The notes beneath the pieces are model-generated. The model did no database searches. It saw nothing but the letters and a program-made list of their open reading frames with translations, and was not told the DNA's origin. The position numbers and the translations under genes were made by a program. Positions 38,771 through 46,806 of a DNA stretch of 64,000 bases are shown one piece after another; position 1 is the stretch's first letter, and each line of letters begins with the position of its first letter. The stretch covers positions 1 to 64,000 of IMG/VR virus record IMGVR_UViG_3300042879_006196. One strand, given 5' to 3'. The DNA is from a virus.

Positions 38771-38995
38771 ATGCTAACAACAATTGAAATGTTAAAGAAA
38801 ATCGAGGGTCACCCAGACTGCCGAGATTGTGTCACAGGTGGGCAGTATTTTACCAGAAGCTACTGGTTAGCCTGTGATGATGAAATGGTTTGGGGTGCAG
38901 ACCCTGATGGGCATGAGATAGAGATGACAAGGGTAGATTTTGAACGGCAATATCAAGGCTATCATTGGGTAACAGAAACAATAGAGGACAAATGA
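38771..38995 (+). CDS. Small protein, paralogue of 37210
   Basis: 74 aa; LACDDEMVWGADPDGHEIEMTR matches LACVGDQVWGTGPRGDEIDTTR in 37210 (compare in parts). ATGA overlap with the next gene. Unknown function. Confidence 0.68.
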   Translation: MLTTIEMLKKIEGHPDCRDCVTGGQYFTRSYWLACDDEMVWGADPDGHEIEMTRVDFERQYQGYHWVTETIEDK

Positions 38996-39207
38996 CAAGA
39001 ACAAGAGATGAAATTATGCGTGACATTTGTGATATTTACGACAGAATGAGTGGTGAAAGAATCTCACATGATGGTGAGCTGTCACTATCAGTTATTAACA
39101 AAAAACGAAAATCATTGGAAAATAAATTGAACAAATTAAAAATCGAACTAAATGAAGATGTAAGCGAATATTCCGCATGGACTTGGTGGTTGGAGAATCA
39201 GCTATGA
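38992..39207 (+). CDS. Small helical protein, 71 aa
   Basis: Charged helical protein (RDEIMRDICDIYDRM, KRKSLENKLNKLKIEL), ending WTWWLENQL. Linked by ATGA overlaps to both neighbours; co-translated with the HNH-like gene. Confidence 0.65.
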   Translation: MTRTRDEIMRDICDIYDRMSGERISHDGELSLSVINKKRKSLENKLNKLKIELNEDVSEYSAWTWWLENQL

Positions 39208-39518
39208 CACTTGACGAAGTAATTTTTGTAGAAGGCAGATGGAGAAAAGTTTGTATTCACGCTAAAGGATTCAAGGTGTTTACAATGAGAGGTGAACTAA
39301 TCTATCTTCATCGTTACATTTTCGAGCAACATCATAAAATTAAAGTAGAACCGCCACATCGCATTATTCACATTGATGGCAATAAAATGAATAATTCAAT
39401 TACAAATTTGAGGTTGAGACGCAGAGTTGAAGGCGGCAAAAGCAAAAAACTTGCTAAGTCTGCCTTAAATCAACACAATGATGATCGTAATTTTTCGCCC
39501 GATTTTTTCCAGGTTTAA
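39204..39518 (+). CDS. HNH endonuclease-like protein
   Basis: 104 aa from ATG 39204 (ATGA overlap). HNH_3-type pattern: YLHRYIFEQHHK near residue 35, then HIDGNKMNNSITNLRL near 60-78, the H...N...N/H core. A small phage HNH nuclease, maybe a homing or nicking enzyme. The end (SPDFFQV) is encoded by the following T-run and promoter. Confidence 0.82.
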   Translation: MTLDEVIFVEGRWRKVCIHAKGFKVFTMRGELIYLHRYIFEQHHKIKVEPPHRIIHIDGNKMNNSITNLRLRRRVEGGKSKKLAKSALNQHNDDRNFSPDFFQV

Positions 39519-39535
39519 CACAATCTGATTATGAT
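39498..39535 (+). promoter_or_regulatory. Class A promoter (TATGAT variant)
   Basis: TTTTTTCCAGGTTTAACACA, TATGAT 39530-39535, 4 nt before ATG 39540. Confidence 0.82.
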
Positions 39536-39539
39536 AGAT

Positions 39540-40025
39540 ATGGGAAAAAGAAAAACTTACAGTTTGACACTTATTCAAGATTTCGAGTGCTTGCAATACG
39601 ACGTAGAAATTCAAGCCACAAGCTTAGATGAGGCAATGGAATTGGCAACAAAACCAGAGAACCGACCAGATTGGGTTAAAGAGGTGATTTCCAAAGCTGA
39701 AGACCTTGGTATTATCGAAGATCGGTGTGAGGTTTGGCAGTTTTGTACTTTAGTAGATGGAGAGGAAGTGGATGAAGATGAATCTGAAGAAGATGAAGAG
39801 GAAACTGTAAGTGTTATTGCCATCAAAAATGGTGTAGTAGAGGAATGTTATAATTTTTCTGGCAAGAACGATGAAATTGCAAAATTAGCTGAGAAGAAAT
39901 TTCTTGAACTATGTAGTGATAAAATTAGCAATTTTGATGAGTACACTCCTGATGACATTACAGCAATCTTGGATGATGGGCTGGCAGAATATGGCGGAGG
40001 ATCAATCAACATCCATTGGTTCTGA
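39540..40025 (+). CDS. DpnD-like N-terminus plus acidic domain
   Basis: 161 aa; start at 39540 fits the promoter. LTLIQDFECLQYDVEIQATSLDEA (in parts) resembles the DpnD motif; a DEDESEEDEEET linker follows near residue 85, then a second small domain ending GGGSINIHWF. Unknown function. Confidence 0.65.
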   Translation: MGKRKTYSLTLIQDFECLQYDVEIQATSLDEAMELATKPENRPDWVKEVISKAEDLGIIEDRCEVWQFCTLVDGEEVDEDESEEDEEETVSVIAIKNGVVEECYNFSGKNDEIAKLAEKKFLELCSDKISNFDEYTPDDITAILDDGLAEYGGGSINIHWF

Positions 40026-40058
40026 AGTTTATTAACAATGAAAAGGAAATAAAAAAAC

Positions 40059-40475
40059 ATGAAAACATATAAAGTATGCGTTATGAAGACAACTAGATAT
40101 CAACAAACGGTATTAGTTCAGGCACATAAAGAAATAGAAGCCGAAGAAAAAGTACAATATGATGAGCTGTGGAACGATGATTCTTGGGAATTCAGAGATA
40201 TGCACTGTGATGTTCTAGATGCAGAGGAAACAGAAGAAGATGAAATTGTAGAATGTATTTTGTCAGAAGCTACGCACTTCTGGAGTAATGGGGTTCTTCA
40301 CGAGATAGATGGGACAGTGGTTAAAATATGGATTGAAAATGAGAAAGATTTTATTGAAAATGGCAAAGCTTTTGGCATTAAAATCTATAATTCGGATAAA
40401 GGTCATCATACCTACATAGATGAACAAAACTTTACATTTTTGGGCATTAAACCAGTTAAAATTTCAATCCGCTAA
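40059..40475 (+). CDS. DpnD-like protein, paralogue of 54947
   Basis: 138 aa. KTYKVCVMKTTRYQQTVLVQA, the ELWNDDSWEF motif and the C-terminal GIKPVKI are shared with 54947. AAAGGAAAT 15 nt upstream may be its ribosome site. Followed by a perfect GCTAACCCT/AGGGTTAGC hairpin. Confidence 0.7.
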   Translation: MKTYKVCVMKTTRYQQTVLVQAHKEIEAEEKVQYDELWNDDSWEFRDMHCDVLDAEETEEDEIVECILSEATHFWSNGVLHEIDGTVVKIWIENEKDFIENGKAFGIKIYNSDKGHHTYIDEQNFTFLGIKPVKISIR

Positions 40476-40531
40476 CCCTAGCAAGGGTTAGCCACCCATT
40501 TTTTCCAGGTTTAACAAAATCTGATTATAAT
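40471..40531 (+). promoter_or_regulatory. Terminator-promoter cassette (class A)
   Basis: GCTAACCCT/AGGGTTAGC hairpin, TTTTTTCCAGGTTTAACA, TATAAT 40526-40531, 5 nt before ATG 40537. Confidence 0.88.
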
Positions 40532-40536
40532 AGACG

Positions 40537-40767
40537 ATGACAATTAAAACTTTCCGTGACCTCCAAGAGGCACTCTCTAAACTAAACGACGACCAACTTA
40601 GCTGTGACCTCATTTTGTACGGAACTCTTGAGGATGATTGGTTCCCTTTCAAGGCAAAACTCAAAATTGCTAATGAAAAAGATATTGACGTGGTTGATGA
40701 CCAACACCCATATTTTGTGTTAGACTTTGAAGGAGACAATGAAGCGAACAATCAAGATATACTTTGA
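40537..40767 (+). CDS. Hypothetical protein, 76 aa
   Basis: MTIKTFRDLQEALSKLNDDQL start, a helix then CDLILYGTLEDDW strands; fold may resemble the MTVQELIE family. Overlaps the next gene by 29 nt. Confidence 0.65.
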   Translation: MTIKTFRDLQEALSKLNDDQLSCDLILYGTLEDDWFPFKAKLKIANEKDIDVVDDQHPYFVLDFEGDNEANNQDIL

Positions 40768-41071
40768 ATTGGTGGTGGAAGCATCAGATGAAACACTAAT
40801 TGCAAGTTCACATACAATAAAAAAAAACCCTCTGGGTTGGGGTGAGCAACTTCATTCTGTATTTTATTTCTATGCAGATAAAAAATTATTGGGAGGAACA
40901 TTAAATAATGCAAAAGATTATACAAACAAAATCATTTCACATAGAATACCAAAATGCGAAGAGATTAGTTATGATGAAACCACAAACTCTACAATAATTA
41001 GAATTTTTGAAGAACATAGACCCAAGGTAAAAGATGAGGACAAAGACAATGAAGAAAATGAAGAAAATTAA
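40739..41071 (+). CDS. Hypothetical protein, 110 aa
   Basis: ATG 40739 follows AAGGAG by 6 nt. Beta-rich N-terminus (TIKIYFELVVEAS), acidic C-terminal tail (DEDKDNEENEEN). Unknown. Confidence 0.65.
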   Translation: MKRTIKIYFELVVEASDETLIASSHTIKKNPLGWGEQLHSVFYFYADKKLLGGTLNNAKDYTNKIISHRIPKCEEISYDETTNSTIIRIFEEHRPKVKDEDKDNEENEEN

Positions 41072-41297
41072 AGTGATTTTAGAAGTGATTTTGGATATCC
41101 CTGAGAAAATGGAGTTGGGAGTGGATGTAAATGACATTCCCTACTACTTTATTGCAACGGATGGTATGGCTAGACCATTGGAACTTCATCCCAATCTAGG
41201 CTTTGATGTTTCCTACGAAAAAGAAATGGCTAGACCATCTGATGAGGGATGCGAAGTGCTTGAAGTGAATACAAAAATCGAGGAATTAAATGGCTAA
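41049..41297 (+). CDS. Hypothetical protein, 82 aa
   Basis: Start chosen at 41049 within the tail of the previous gene (41034 also possible). KKIKVILEVILDIPEKM then YYFIATDGMARPLELHP. MARP occurs twice. Unknown. Confidence 0.6.
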   Translation: MKKMKKIKVILEVILDIPEKMELGVDVNDIPYYFIATDGMARPLELHPNLGFDVSYEKEMARPSDEGCEVLEVNTKIEELNG

Positions 41298-41652
41298 TTG
41301 GATAACAAATACAGTAGAAATTAGAGGTGACAATCAGGAAATCGGTGTCATTCTTGCAATTCTCAATTCTGAAGATTGTGTAATTGATTTTACACAAGTT
41401 GGCGAGAACTTTGAAAATGTAAGGGTAGACCCAGACCCTGCCAATACATTTATTGTTCAAAGAACTGATAATCTTGTGGAATTCGAGGTTGAAACTGCTT
41501 GGCAATCACCTGATGAACCTATCCTTCAACTTTCGAGAGAGTTTCCAAATTGTACGTTTGAGATGTGGAGCCATGATGGTAATCAAGGTTGGCATTCAAT
41601 CTTCAAGGATGGGTTGACCACAGAAATCGAGGGTGAAAATGAACAGTCTTGA
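41290..41652 (+). CDS. Api92-like protein
   Basis: 120 aa. MANWITNTVEIRGDNQEI, ILNSEDCVIDFTQV and the FEVETAWQSPDEPIL / LSREFPNCTFE block match Api92-like (DUF1281, ferredoxin-like) phage and plasmid proteins, which usually start MPNWCxNxxxIxG. Function unknown. ATGG overlap region with the previous gene; a second relative lies at 42816. Confidence 0.75.
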   Translation: MANWITNTVEIRGDNQEIGVILAILNSEDCVIDFTQVGENFENVRVDPDPANTFIVQRTDNLVEFEVETAWQSPDEPILQLSREFPNCTFEMWSHDGNQGWHSIFKDGLTTEIEGENEQS

Positions 41653-41851
41653 ACTTAACACAGATGGTGGCTTAATCAAAGCCACCATGAACGATGACCC
41701 TGATTATCCATGTATTCAAATGGAAATGGATGGTTTGCTCATTGGGGTTTTCGAGTATGATTCATTGAACAAAATGTTAAGATATAGGATTTACAGCGAA
41801 GACCCAGATGTTGAAGAACCTATTATAAACACAAAACTGATAAGCCAATAA
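41639..41851 (+). CDS. Hypothetical protein, 70 aa
   Basis: ATG 41639 overlaps the Api92-like gene by 14 nt. Compact beta-rich sequence (IQMEMDGLLIGVFEYDSLNK). Unknown. Confidence 0.62.
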   Translation: MNSLELNTDGGLIKATMNDDPDYPCIQMEMDGLLIGVFEYDSLNKMLRYRIYSEDPDVEEPIINTKLISQ

Positions 41852-41901
41852 TATTGGCTTATCACAACTAGATCAGATTGTGTTTTTAGGATTTCGAATT
41901 T

Positions 41902-41941
41902 CGCCCGATTTTTTCCAGATTTAACAATTCCCAATTATAAT
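41902..41941 (+). promoter_or_regulatory. Class A promoter
   Basis: GCCCGATTTTTTCCAGATTTAAC, with TATAAT 41936-41941, 4 nt before ATG 41946. Confidence 0.87.
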
Positions 41942-41945
41942 AACC

Positions 41946-42230
41946 ATGAAAGAATTCAAAGTCTTTGACATTAGTGAAATTCCAAAAGAATTTCACTCTG
42001 GAATATCTGAGAAATCAGGATACGGCAACTTCGCTGTTCTTTGGTATAACCATGTTAACTCTAAACCATTAGAACAACATAATGGAGGAGAGATACTTTG
42101 GGATTCTAGGAATGATTCAGGATGTAGTCCCGATTTTCTTCACATTATCGAGCGAGGCGACCATCCTTTGTCAGATTTTTTCATGGACAACGGTGCTAAC
42201 TTCGGTGAAGATGTTTATATTCAGTGGTAA
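41946..42230 (+). CDS. Hypothetical protein, 94 aa
   Basis: Not recognised. Aromatic-rich (GNFAVLWYNHV, ILWDSRNDSG), acidic end. Single-gene transcript. Confidence 0.65.
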   Translation: MKEFKVFDISEIPKEFHSGISEKSGYGNFAVLWYNHVNSKPLEQHNGGEILWDSRNDSGCSPDFLHIIERGDHPLSDFFMDNGANFGEDVYIQW

Positions 42231-42232
42231 TT

Positions 42233-42272
42233 CGCCCGATTTTTTCCAGATTTAACAATTTCCAATTATAAT
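42233..42272 (+). promoter_or_regulatory. Class A promoter
   Basis: GCCCGATTTTTTCCAGATTT region, TATAAT 42267-42272, 4 nt before ATG 42277. Confidence 0.87.
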
Positions 42273-42276
42273 AGAC

Positions 42277-42465
42277 ATGAAACAACACAATCTGCTTGAA
42301 GAAGCATATCAACATTATCAAGACGGTGGAACACCTGCCGTCTGTGATTTCGCTAATAAAGAAAACATCAATGAATGGAGTTTTTGCGAACCATGTGATT
42401 GCGAAACTCCAGTCTTAGAAAACACTTGTTTGGCTTGCGGTCAGACACTAAAAATCGAGCTATAA
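42277..42465 (+). CDS. Small zinc-ribbon-like protein
   Basis: 62 aa. FCEPCDCETP and CLACGQTL give a CxxC...CxxC arrangement near residues 36-58, a probable zinc ribbon. The HNLLEEA start contains ACACAATCTG. Confidence 0.65.
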   Translation: MKQHNLLEEAYQHYQDGGTPAVCDFANKENINEWSFCEPCDCETPVLENTCLACGQTLKIEL

Positions 42466-42467
42466 CC

Positions 42468-42683
42468 ATGAAAATCAAAACAAAAAAACTTTCAGCAATT
42501 GTACCACATAATTCAGATTTTGAGCCAAATGTCCTTCAGATTGGGTATTTGTTAAACAACAGTTGGATTGGAGTACACAACATTTATCGTACAAAAGGTG
42601 GATGGAAGAGTGACAACTACTCTGGTTGGTACAAAACAATCACCGAGTGGAAAGCAAAAACAAAGTGGTGGCTGGAAGATTGA
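42468..42683 (+). CDS. Hypothetical basic protein, 71 aa
   Basis: ATG 42468, 2 nt after the previous stop. Trp/Lys-rich end (WYKTITEWKAKTKWWLED). Unknown. Confidence 0.6.
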   Translation: MKIKTKKLSAIVPHNSDFEPNVLQIGYLLNNSWIGVHNIYRTKGGWKSDNYSGWYKTITEWKAKTKWWLED

Positions 42684-42774
42684 AATAATATTTCCAAAAT
42701 ACCCACTATTTCCAATGTTGGAAAACCCACAAATATTGGAAATACCAATGACAGAGCACTAACAATTAATTCGC

Positions 42775-42811
42775 CCGATTTTTTCCAGATTTAACAATCC
42801 CCAATTATAAT
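42775..42811 (+). promoter_or_regulatory. Class A promoter
   Basis: CCCGATTTTTTCCAGATTTA, TATAAT 42806-42811, 4 nt before ATG 42816. Confidence 0.87.
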
Positions 42812-42815
42812 AACC

Positions 42816-43247
42816 ATGACAACAGTAAACGACATCAAAATTTCAGCAGACAAATCAAAACTCCTAGAAATTGAAGCCTTCCTCAAAAATGAGGATTATA
42901 ATGGCAACACACTAGTACTTGACTTTTCAAAAGTGAGACAATTCCACAATCGGTTTCATGAATTACCCATTTCAGAGTGGACTGTGGATGAAAACGGTTC
43001 CAGCATTTTGTGGTACGCCGCAGATACAGATTCTGAACCTCTTTATTTTGAACTCACCGCATTGGCAGAAGAGTTCCCCGATGCGAAAATCGAATTGATT
43101 TGTGAGGGTTCAGATGTTGAATATTATATGTGGCACAATGGTTCACTCAATGCAAATTTCATGCTTGATTTGGAAGACATGGAAGAATATGACATGGATG
43201 ACCTCTGGGCTGAAGTAAAAAGACTCAAACTGGATGTGGTAAACTGA
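42816..43247 (+). CDS. Api92-like protein, second copy
   Basis: 143 aa. LVLDFSKVRQFHNR, WTVDENGSSILWYAADTD and FELTALAEEFPDAKIEL follow the same plan as 41290 (strand, Trp motif, LSxEFP). Acidic C-terminus. Overlaps the next start by TGATG. Confidence 0.6.
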   Translation: MTTVNDIKISADKSKLLEIEAFLKNEDYNGNTLVLDFSKVRQFHNRFHELPISEWTVDENGSSILWYAADTDSEPLYFELTALAEEFPDAKIELICEGSDVEYYMWHNGSLNANFMLDLEDMEEYDMDDLWAEVKRLKLDVVN

Positions 43248-43675
43248 TGATTGATTTTATTTCTAAAGATGTAGATGAAGCATTTGAGGAGTGGACGAAA
43301 CAACCTTTTTGGAAAGCTTTTGTTGAACACGGATTATCTCTTGAAGATAAAAAAAAGGATTTTTACTGCCAGCATAATTATTATTGGAATAAATTGAGCA
43401 AACTTGGATGTAAACCTGGAGATGAAATCCCTATTGATGAATTTCATAGAATTGCTGGGAAATTATTCGATGACTATAGCAAAGCATTCGAAAATATTCC
43501 TCTCAATACGTGTCTGGAATATCTTGCAGAGGAGGAAAACAAGCCCTTGGATGAATTAAGAGTAAAAGATTTAGATAGGGCTACTTTTGCAGGAGTAGGT
43601 TTGATGTTTGCACTAAGAGATTCAATTCCTTTTCATCTGGTAATGTCATATCTACCAGAGGAGGACACAATCTGA
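43247..43675 (+). CDS. Tandem paralogue pair, first copy
   Basis: 142 aa. SKDVDEAFEEW, KKDFYCQHNYYWN, GDEIPIDE, NIPLNTCLEYL and the end SYLPEEDTI are all shared with 43675. Mostly helical; unknown function. TGATG coupling with both neighbours; GAGGAGG before the next start lies in the shared end. Confidence 0.68.
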   Translation: MIDFISKDVDEAFEEWTKQPFWKAFVEHGLSLEDKKKDFYCQHNYYWNKLSKLGCKPGDEIPIDEFHRIAGKLFDDYSKAFENIPLNTCLEYLAEEENKPLDELRVKDLDRATFAGVGLMFALRDSIPFHLVMSYLPEEDTI

Positions 43676-44121
43676 TGACAGAACTGATAGGACTCAATTT
43701 GGTTTCTAAAGATGTAGATGAAGCATTTGAGGAGTTTTCGAAAATAATTCCTGAAAATAATGTTTTCGAAGGAGTCTCTTTTGAAGATATAAAAAAGGAT
43801 TTTTATTTGTCCCACAATTATGCTCGCAATGAATTAAGAAAACTCGGTTGGAAGCATGGAGATGAAATTCCTATTGATGAAATACCCTGGAATCTTTTCT
43901 GGTATGATTATCACAAAGCTTTCAAAAATATTCCTCTCAATACGTGTTTCGAATATATTACAAAATATACTGCAAAGAAGAAAAACATACCAGCAGATGA
44001 ATTGACAGTAAAAGATTTAGGATGGGGTACTCGTGTAGAAATAGGTTTGATGTTGGCACTAAGATATTCAATTCCTCTTCATGTGGTAATGTCATATCTA
44101 CCAGAGGAGGACACAATCTGA
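43675..44121 (+). CDS. Tandem paralogue pair, second copy
   Basis: 148 aa, paralogue of 43247 with the same motifs. Even the DNA of the ends (AGAGGAGGACACAATCTGATG) is duplicated, including the Shine-Dalgarno of the following gene. Confidence 0.68.
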   Translation: MTELIGLNLVSKDVDEAFEEFSKIIPENNVFEGVSFEDIKKDFYLSHNYARNELRKLGWKHGDEIPIDEIPWNLFWYDYHKAFKNIPLNTCFEYITKYTAKKKNIPADELTVKDLGWGTRVEIGLMLALRYSIPLHVVMSYLPEEDTI

Positions 44122-44354
44122 TGGAGGCAATGACACTTACTAAAAGAGCCATTAAAGATTTGATGGCTCAAGGATATTTTAGTCCCACGCCTCATCATCA
44201 AAAGGGCATCAAAGATCTATGGCTTATTGAAATGCAAAAACGAGGCTGGGATATCGGAACTACTGGAGATGGGAATGATTATGATCTAGCCTGTAAAGAA
44301 TCATTAAGGGTTGCACGAACCAAATATAAGATATCAGTAATTTTCCAGATTTAA
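44121..44354 (+). CDS. Hypothetical protein, 77 aa
   Basis: Start at ATG 44121 after AGGAGG, TGATG overlap. LTKRAIKDLMAQGYFSP and EMQKRGWDIGTTGD; the GW-x(1,2)-G element is also seen in 36644 (LGWNLGD). End encoded by the next promoter (VIFQI). Confidence 0.62.
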   Translation: MEAMTLTKRAIKDLMAQGYFSPTPHHQKGIKDLWLIEMQKRGWDIGTTGDGNDYDLACKESLRVARTKYKISVIFQI

Positions 44355-44371
44355 CAGATTGTGTTTATAAT
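44340..44371 (+). promoter_or_regulatory. Class A promoter
   Basis: TTTTCCAGATTTAACAGATT, TATAAT 44366-44371, 5 nt before ATG 44377. Confidence 0.8.
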
Positions 44372-44376
44372 GTAAG

Positions 44377-44673
44377 ATGATAACAACACCAAAACAAATC
44401 AACACGTTTTTCGACATTCGTGAGTGCGTGAAATTCTACGACATCAAACCCATTAACCCCGATAGATGGAATGAAATTGATGGTTATGATACTCTTCAGG
44501 AATACTATGATGACTACCACCCCAATGTTCTTTTCTTGGATTTTGAAACTGATATCTACGAACTTGAATTAGGAAAACTTGAGAACAGAAACTTTTTAGT
44601 TTTCGAAGGAGAACAAGTATACGACGCACAAACCACGATTCATGTAGTTGAACTTGAAATGCCAAATAAATAA
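44377..44673 (+). CDS. Hypothetical protein, 98 aa
   Basis: Not recognised; DYHPNVLFLDFETDIYELELG centre, acidic. Followed by a strong GAGGGGGAA/TTCCCCCTC terminator. Confidence 0.65.
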   Translation: MITTPKQINTFFDIRECVKFYDIKPINPDRWNEIDGYDTLQEYYDDYHPNVLFLDFETDIYELELGKLENRNFLVFEGEQVYDAQTTIHVVELEMPNK

Positions 44674-44693
44674 ATTTCCAGATTGTGTGTGAG

Positions 44694-44770
44694 GAGGGGG
44701 AATACCTTGTTTCCCCCTCCAAGGGCGGCGCCGAACTAATTTTCCAGGTTTAACATTTTCGAGTTATAAT
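44694..44770 (+). promoter_or_regulatory. Terminator-promoter cassette
   Basis: Perfect 9-bp hairpin 44694-44719, then TTTTCCAGGTTTAACA and TATAAT 44765-44770, 4 nt before ATG 44775. First of the CCCCCTCCAAGG-type cassettes. Confidence 0.88.
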
Positions 44771-44774
44771 AGGT

Positions 44775-45071
44775 ATGATAGAACTAAACCCTAAACAACA
44801 AGAAGATTTTGATGCCATGCTCATCAAATTTGCATCATCGGATGTGCTTTACGATGAGAAGGAGTTTCTCAAATCGTGGAACGATCAAAACGTGGATGAA
44901 GAACAAATTGCTGAAATTGCAAAAGAGTACGTTTGGGAAGCCTATGAGCATTTAGATGGCTATGATATTGTATCAAAAATAGTTGATATAAAAGACGTGA
45001 TGGAACATCGCTTGAAAGACTACCTTGAGTGGCTTGTCAAAGAAAATAAGATTACAATCAACACTGCTTAA
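44775..45071 (+). CDS. Hypothetical protein, 98 aa
   Basis: Not recognised; all-helical and acidic (NPKQQEDFDAMLIKFA, EEQIAEIAKEYVWEAYEHL). Single-gene cassette. Confidence 0.68.
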   Translation: MIELNPKQQEDFDAMLIKFASSDVLYDEKEFLKSWNDQNVDEEQIAEIAKEYVWEAYEHLDGYDIVSKIVDIKDVMEHRLKDYLEWLVKENKITINTA

Positions 45072-45072
45072 T

Positions 45073-45130
45073 CCCCCTCCAAAGGGGAGACAGCCCGTTT
45101 TTTCCAGGTTTAACATTTCCTGATTATAAT
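45073..45130 (+). promoter_or_regulatory. Terminator-promoter cassette
   Basis: CCTCC/GGAG-type hairpin, T-run into class A; TATAAT 45125-45130, ATG 45135. Confidence 0.88.
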
Positions 45131-45134
45131 AGAT

Positions 45135-46010
45135 ATGAAATCAAAAGCACACGAAGCAGTTTTTAATCAAATGATGTCCCTAATGGAGCAAGGTCATATC
45201 CCTTGGAGAAAGCCTTGGAAGAACTCCGCACCTCGCAATGGTTCTACCAACCGCAGATATTCAGGTATCAACTTTTTCATTCTCTCAGCTAGTGGGTATG
45301 CTGATGAACGTTGGCTAACTTACAATCAAGTGAAAGAACTTGGCGGTGATGTCAAGAAAGGCGAAAAGTCTCGTCAGATTGTGTTCTGGAATATCCTTTC
45401 TAAAGAACAAGACGGCAAGAAAAAAAATATTCCAATCCTTAAATACTTCAATGTTTTTAATATTGAGCAAACTGAAGGAATCAAGTTTTCAAAGGAAGAA
45501 CTAGCCAAACTTGAAGAGTTGCGAAAATCTGAAGTTATTGAAGCTGAGGAGATTATCACTAAATACTCTGACAAACCCAAGACATTGTTTAACTATTCTT
45601 TGGCTTGTTATTCTCCAACTCAAGATACTGTGATGATGCCAGACAAAGCAAAGTTTAACACTACTGAGCATTTTTATGCAACATTATTTCATGAATACGC
45701 ACACAGCACAGGACACGCTAACCGCTTAAATCGTAAAGGTATTGCAAACTTTGACGCCTTTGCTTCAGAGCAATATTCTGAGGAAGAGCTTATTGCTGAG
45801 TTCACATCTGCATTTCTGTGCAATTACGCAGGTATTGACAACACCCTTGAGAACTCTACTGCATACATTCAAGGTTGGATGAAAGCCTTCAAAAATAACC
45901 CTGAAATGATTATAAGCTGTGCAAACAAGGCACAAAAGGCTGTAGATTACATTCTAGGAACAAATTCCGCAACTGAATCGCCAATTGTCAAAACAGAGAA
46001 CACTGCATAA
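45135..46010 (+). CDS. ardC: ArdC-like antirestriction protein
   Basis: 291 aa. N-terminal ssDNA-binding ArdC domain: MEQGHIPWRKPW (about residues 17-28), YSGINFFIL, YNQVKELGGDVKKGEKS. The C-terminal zinc metallopeptidase-like domain has HEYAHSTGH (H186, H190, H194) and EELIAEFTSAFL supplying the acidic ligand. ArdC proteins protect incoming DNA from restriction and are common on plasmids and in phages. Shows CGTCAGATTGTGT within the coding part. Its own terminator-promoter cassette allows expression right after entry (inference). Confidence 0.92.
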   Translation: MKSKAHEAVFNQMMSLMEQGHIPWRKPWKNSAPRNGSTNRRYSGINFFILSASGYADERWLTYNQVKELGGDVKKGEKSRQIVFWNILSKEQDGKKKNIPILKYFNVFNIEQTEGIKFSKEELAKLEELRKSEVIEAEEIITKYSDKPKTLFNYSLACYSPTQDTVMMPDKAKFNTTEHFYATLFHEYAHSTGHANRLNRKGIANFDAFASEQYSEEELIAEFTSAFLCNYAGIDNTLENSTAYIQGWMKAFKNNPEMIISCANKAQKAVDYILGTNSATESPIVKTENTA

Positions 46011-46011
46011 T

Positions 46012-46069
46012 CCCCCTCCAAAGGGGAGGCAGACCATATTTTCCAGGTTTAACATAATCTGATTATAAT
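46012..46069 (+). promoter_or_regulatory. Terminator-promoter cassette
   Basis: Hairpin plus class A; TATAAT 46064-46069, ATG 46074. Confidence 0.88.
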
Positions 46070-46073
46070 AGAT

Positions 46074-46724
46074 ATGGCACTTGACACAGTTTTCAACAAT
46101 ATCAGCTCACAAGAAATTAAGCACTACACTAAGTATTGGAAATCTATTCAACCCAAAACAGATGAGGAGATTTTCAAGCGTTGGCTTTTCGCCTACACCT
46201 CTATCCATACAACTTGGCAAGGAAACTTGAGAGGATACAATGCAATCAAAAACTTTGATGAGTGGATTGGTAGCAAGCAGATTCTGTCTGAGAAGTTGTT
46301 TGAATCTAAATGCGGTATGCACAACAAACGCACTGAATTCATTTGGAATTTTGCCCAAGATTTTTTCGCTAATACCAAAGATTTTCACAAGCAAAAAAAC
46401 GAGAGTTGGATTGATTTTCGTAATCGCTTAGTTAAAAAGTGTAATGGGATTGGTATTGCAAAAGTAAGTTTCACTTTAGAAATGTGCTTCCCAACACAAG
46501 CTGAAGTGGTATGTCTTGATGTTCATATGTTAAGACTATATGAAATTCCAATATTAAAGTTTGGTAGTAAAAAAGATATTGAAATTTATCAAAGCCATGA
46601 GCAGGATTGGATTCATCGTAGCAAGGCACTCAGAACGTCACCATACATCTCCAGATGTATTTTTTGGGACAAAAAGCAAAAACAATCTGATTCACGCTAT
46701 TGGAGTTGGGTTCTGGAGGGCTAA
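46074..46724 (+). CDS. HhH-GPD-like DNA glycosylase relative
   Basis: 216 aa, all helical. CNGIGIAKVSFTLEM near residue 124 fits the helix-hairpin-helix, and VVCLDVHMLRLY near 145 resembles the catalytic VDTHV/VDxHV segment of HhH-GPD glycosylases, with D in the right place. Suggests a base-excision or modified-base enzyme, possibly linked to the Mom-like modification; no iron-sulfur cluster motif is visible. Confidence 0.6.
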   Translation: MALDTVFNNISSQEIKHYTKYWKSIQPKTDEEIFKRWLFAYTSIHTTWQGNLRGYNAIKNFDEWIGSKQILSEKLFESKCGMHNKRTEFIWNFAQDFFANTKDFHKQKNESWIDFRNRLVKKCNGIGIAKVSFTLEMCFPTQAEVVCLDVHMLRLYEIPILKFGSKKDIEIYQSHEQDWIHRSKALRTSPYISRCIFWDKKQKQSDSRYWSWVLEG

Positions 46725-46725
46725 T

Positions 46726-46783
46726 CCCCCTCCAAAGGGGTGGCAGAGCATTTTTTCCAGGTTTAACATTTCCCGATTATAAT
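46726..46783 (+). promoter_or_regulatory. Terminator-promoter cassette, leadered
   Basis: TATAAT 46778-46783, then AAATGTAAGATTAAAGGAG: a 23-nt gap with Shine-Dalgarno before ATG 46807. Confidence 0.85.
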
Positions 46784-46806
46784 AAATGTAAGATTAAAGG
46801 AGAAAA

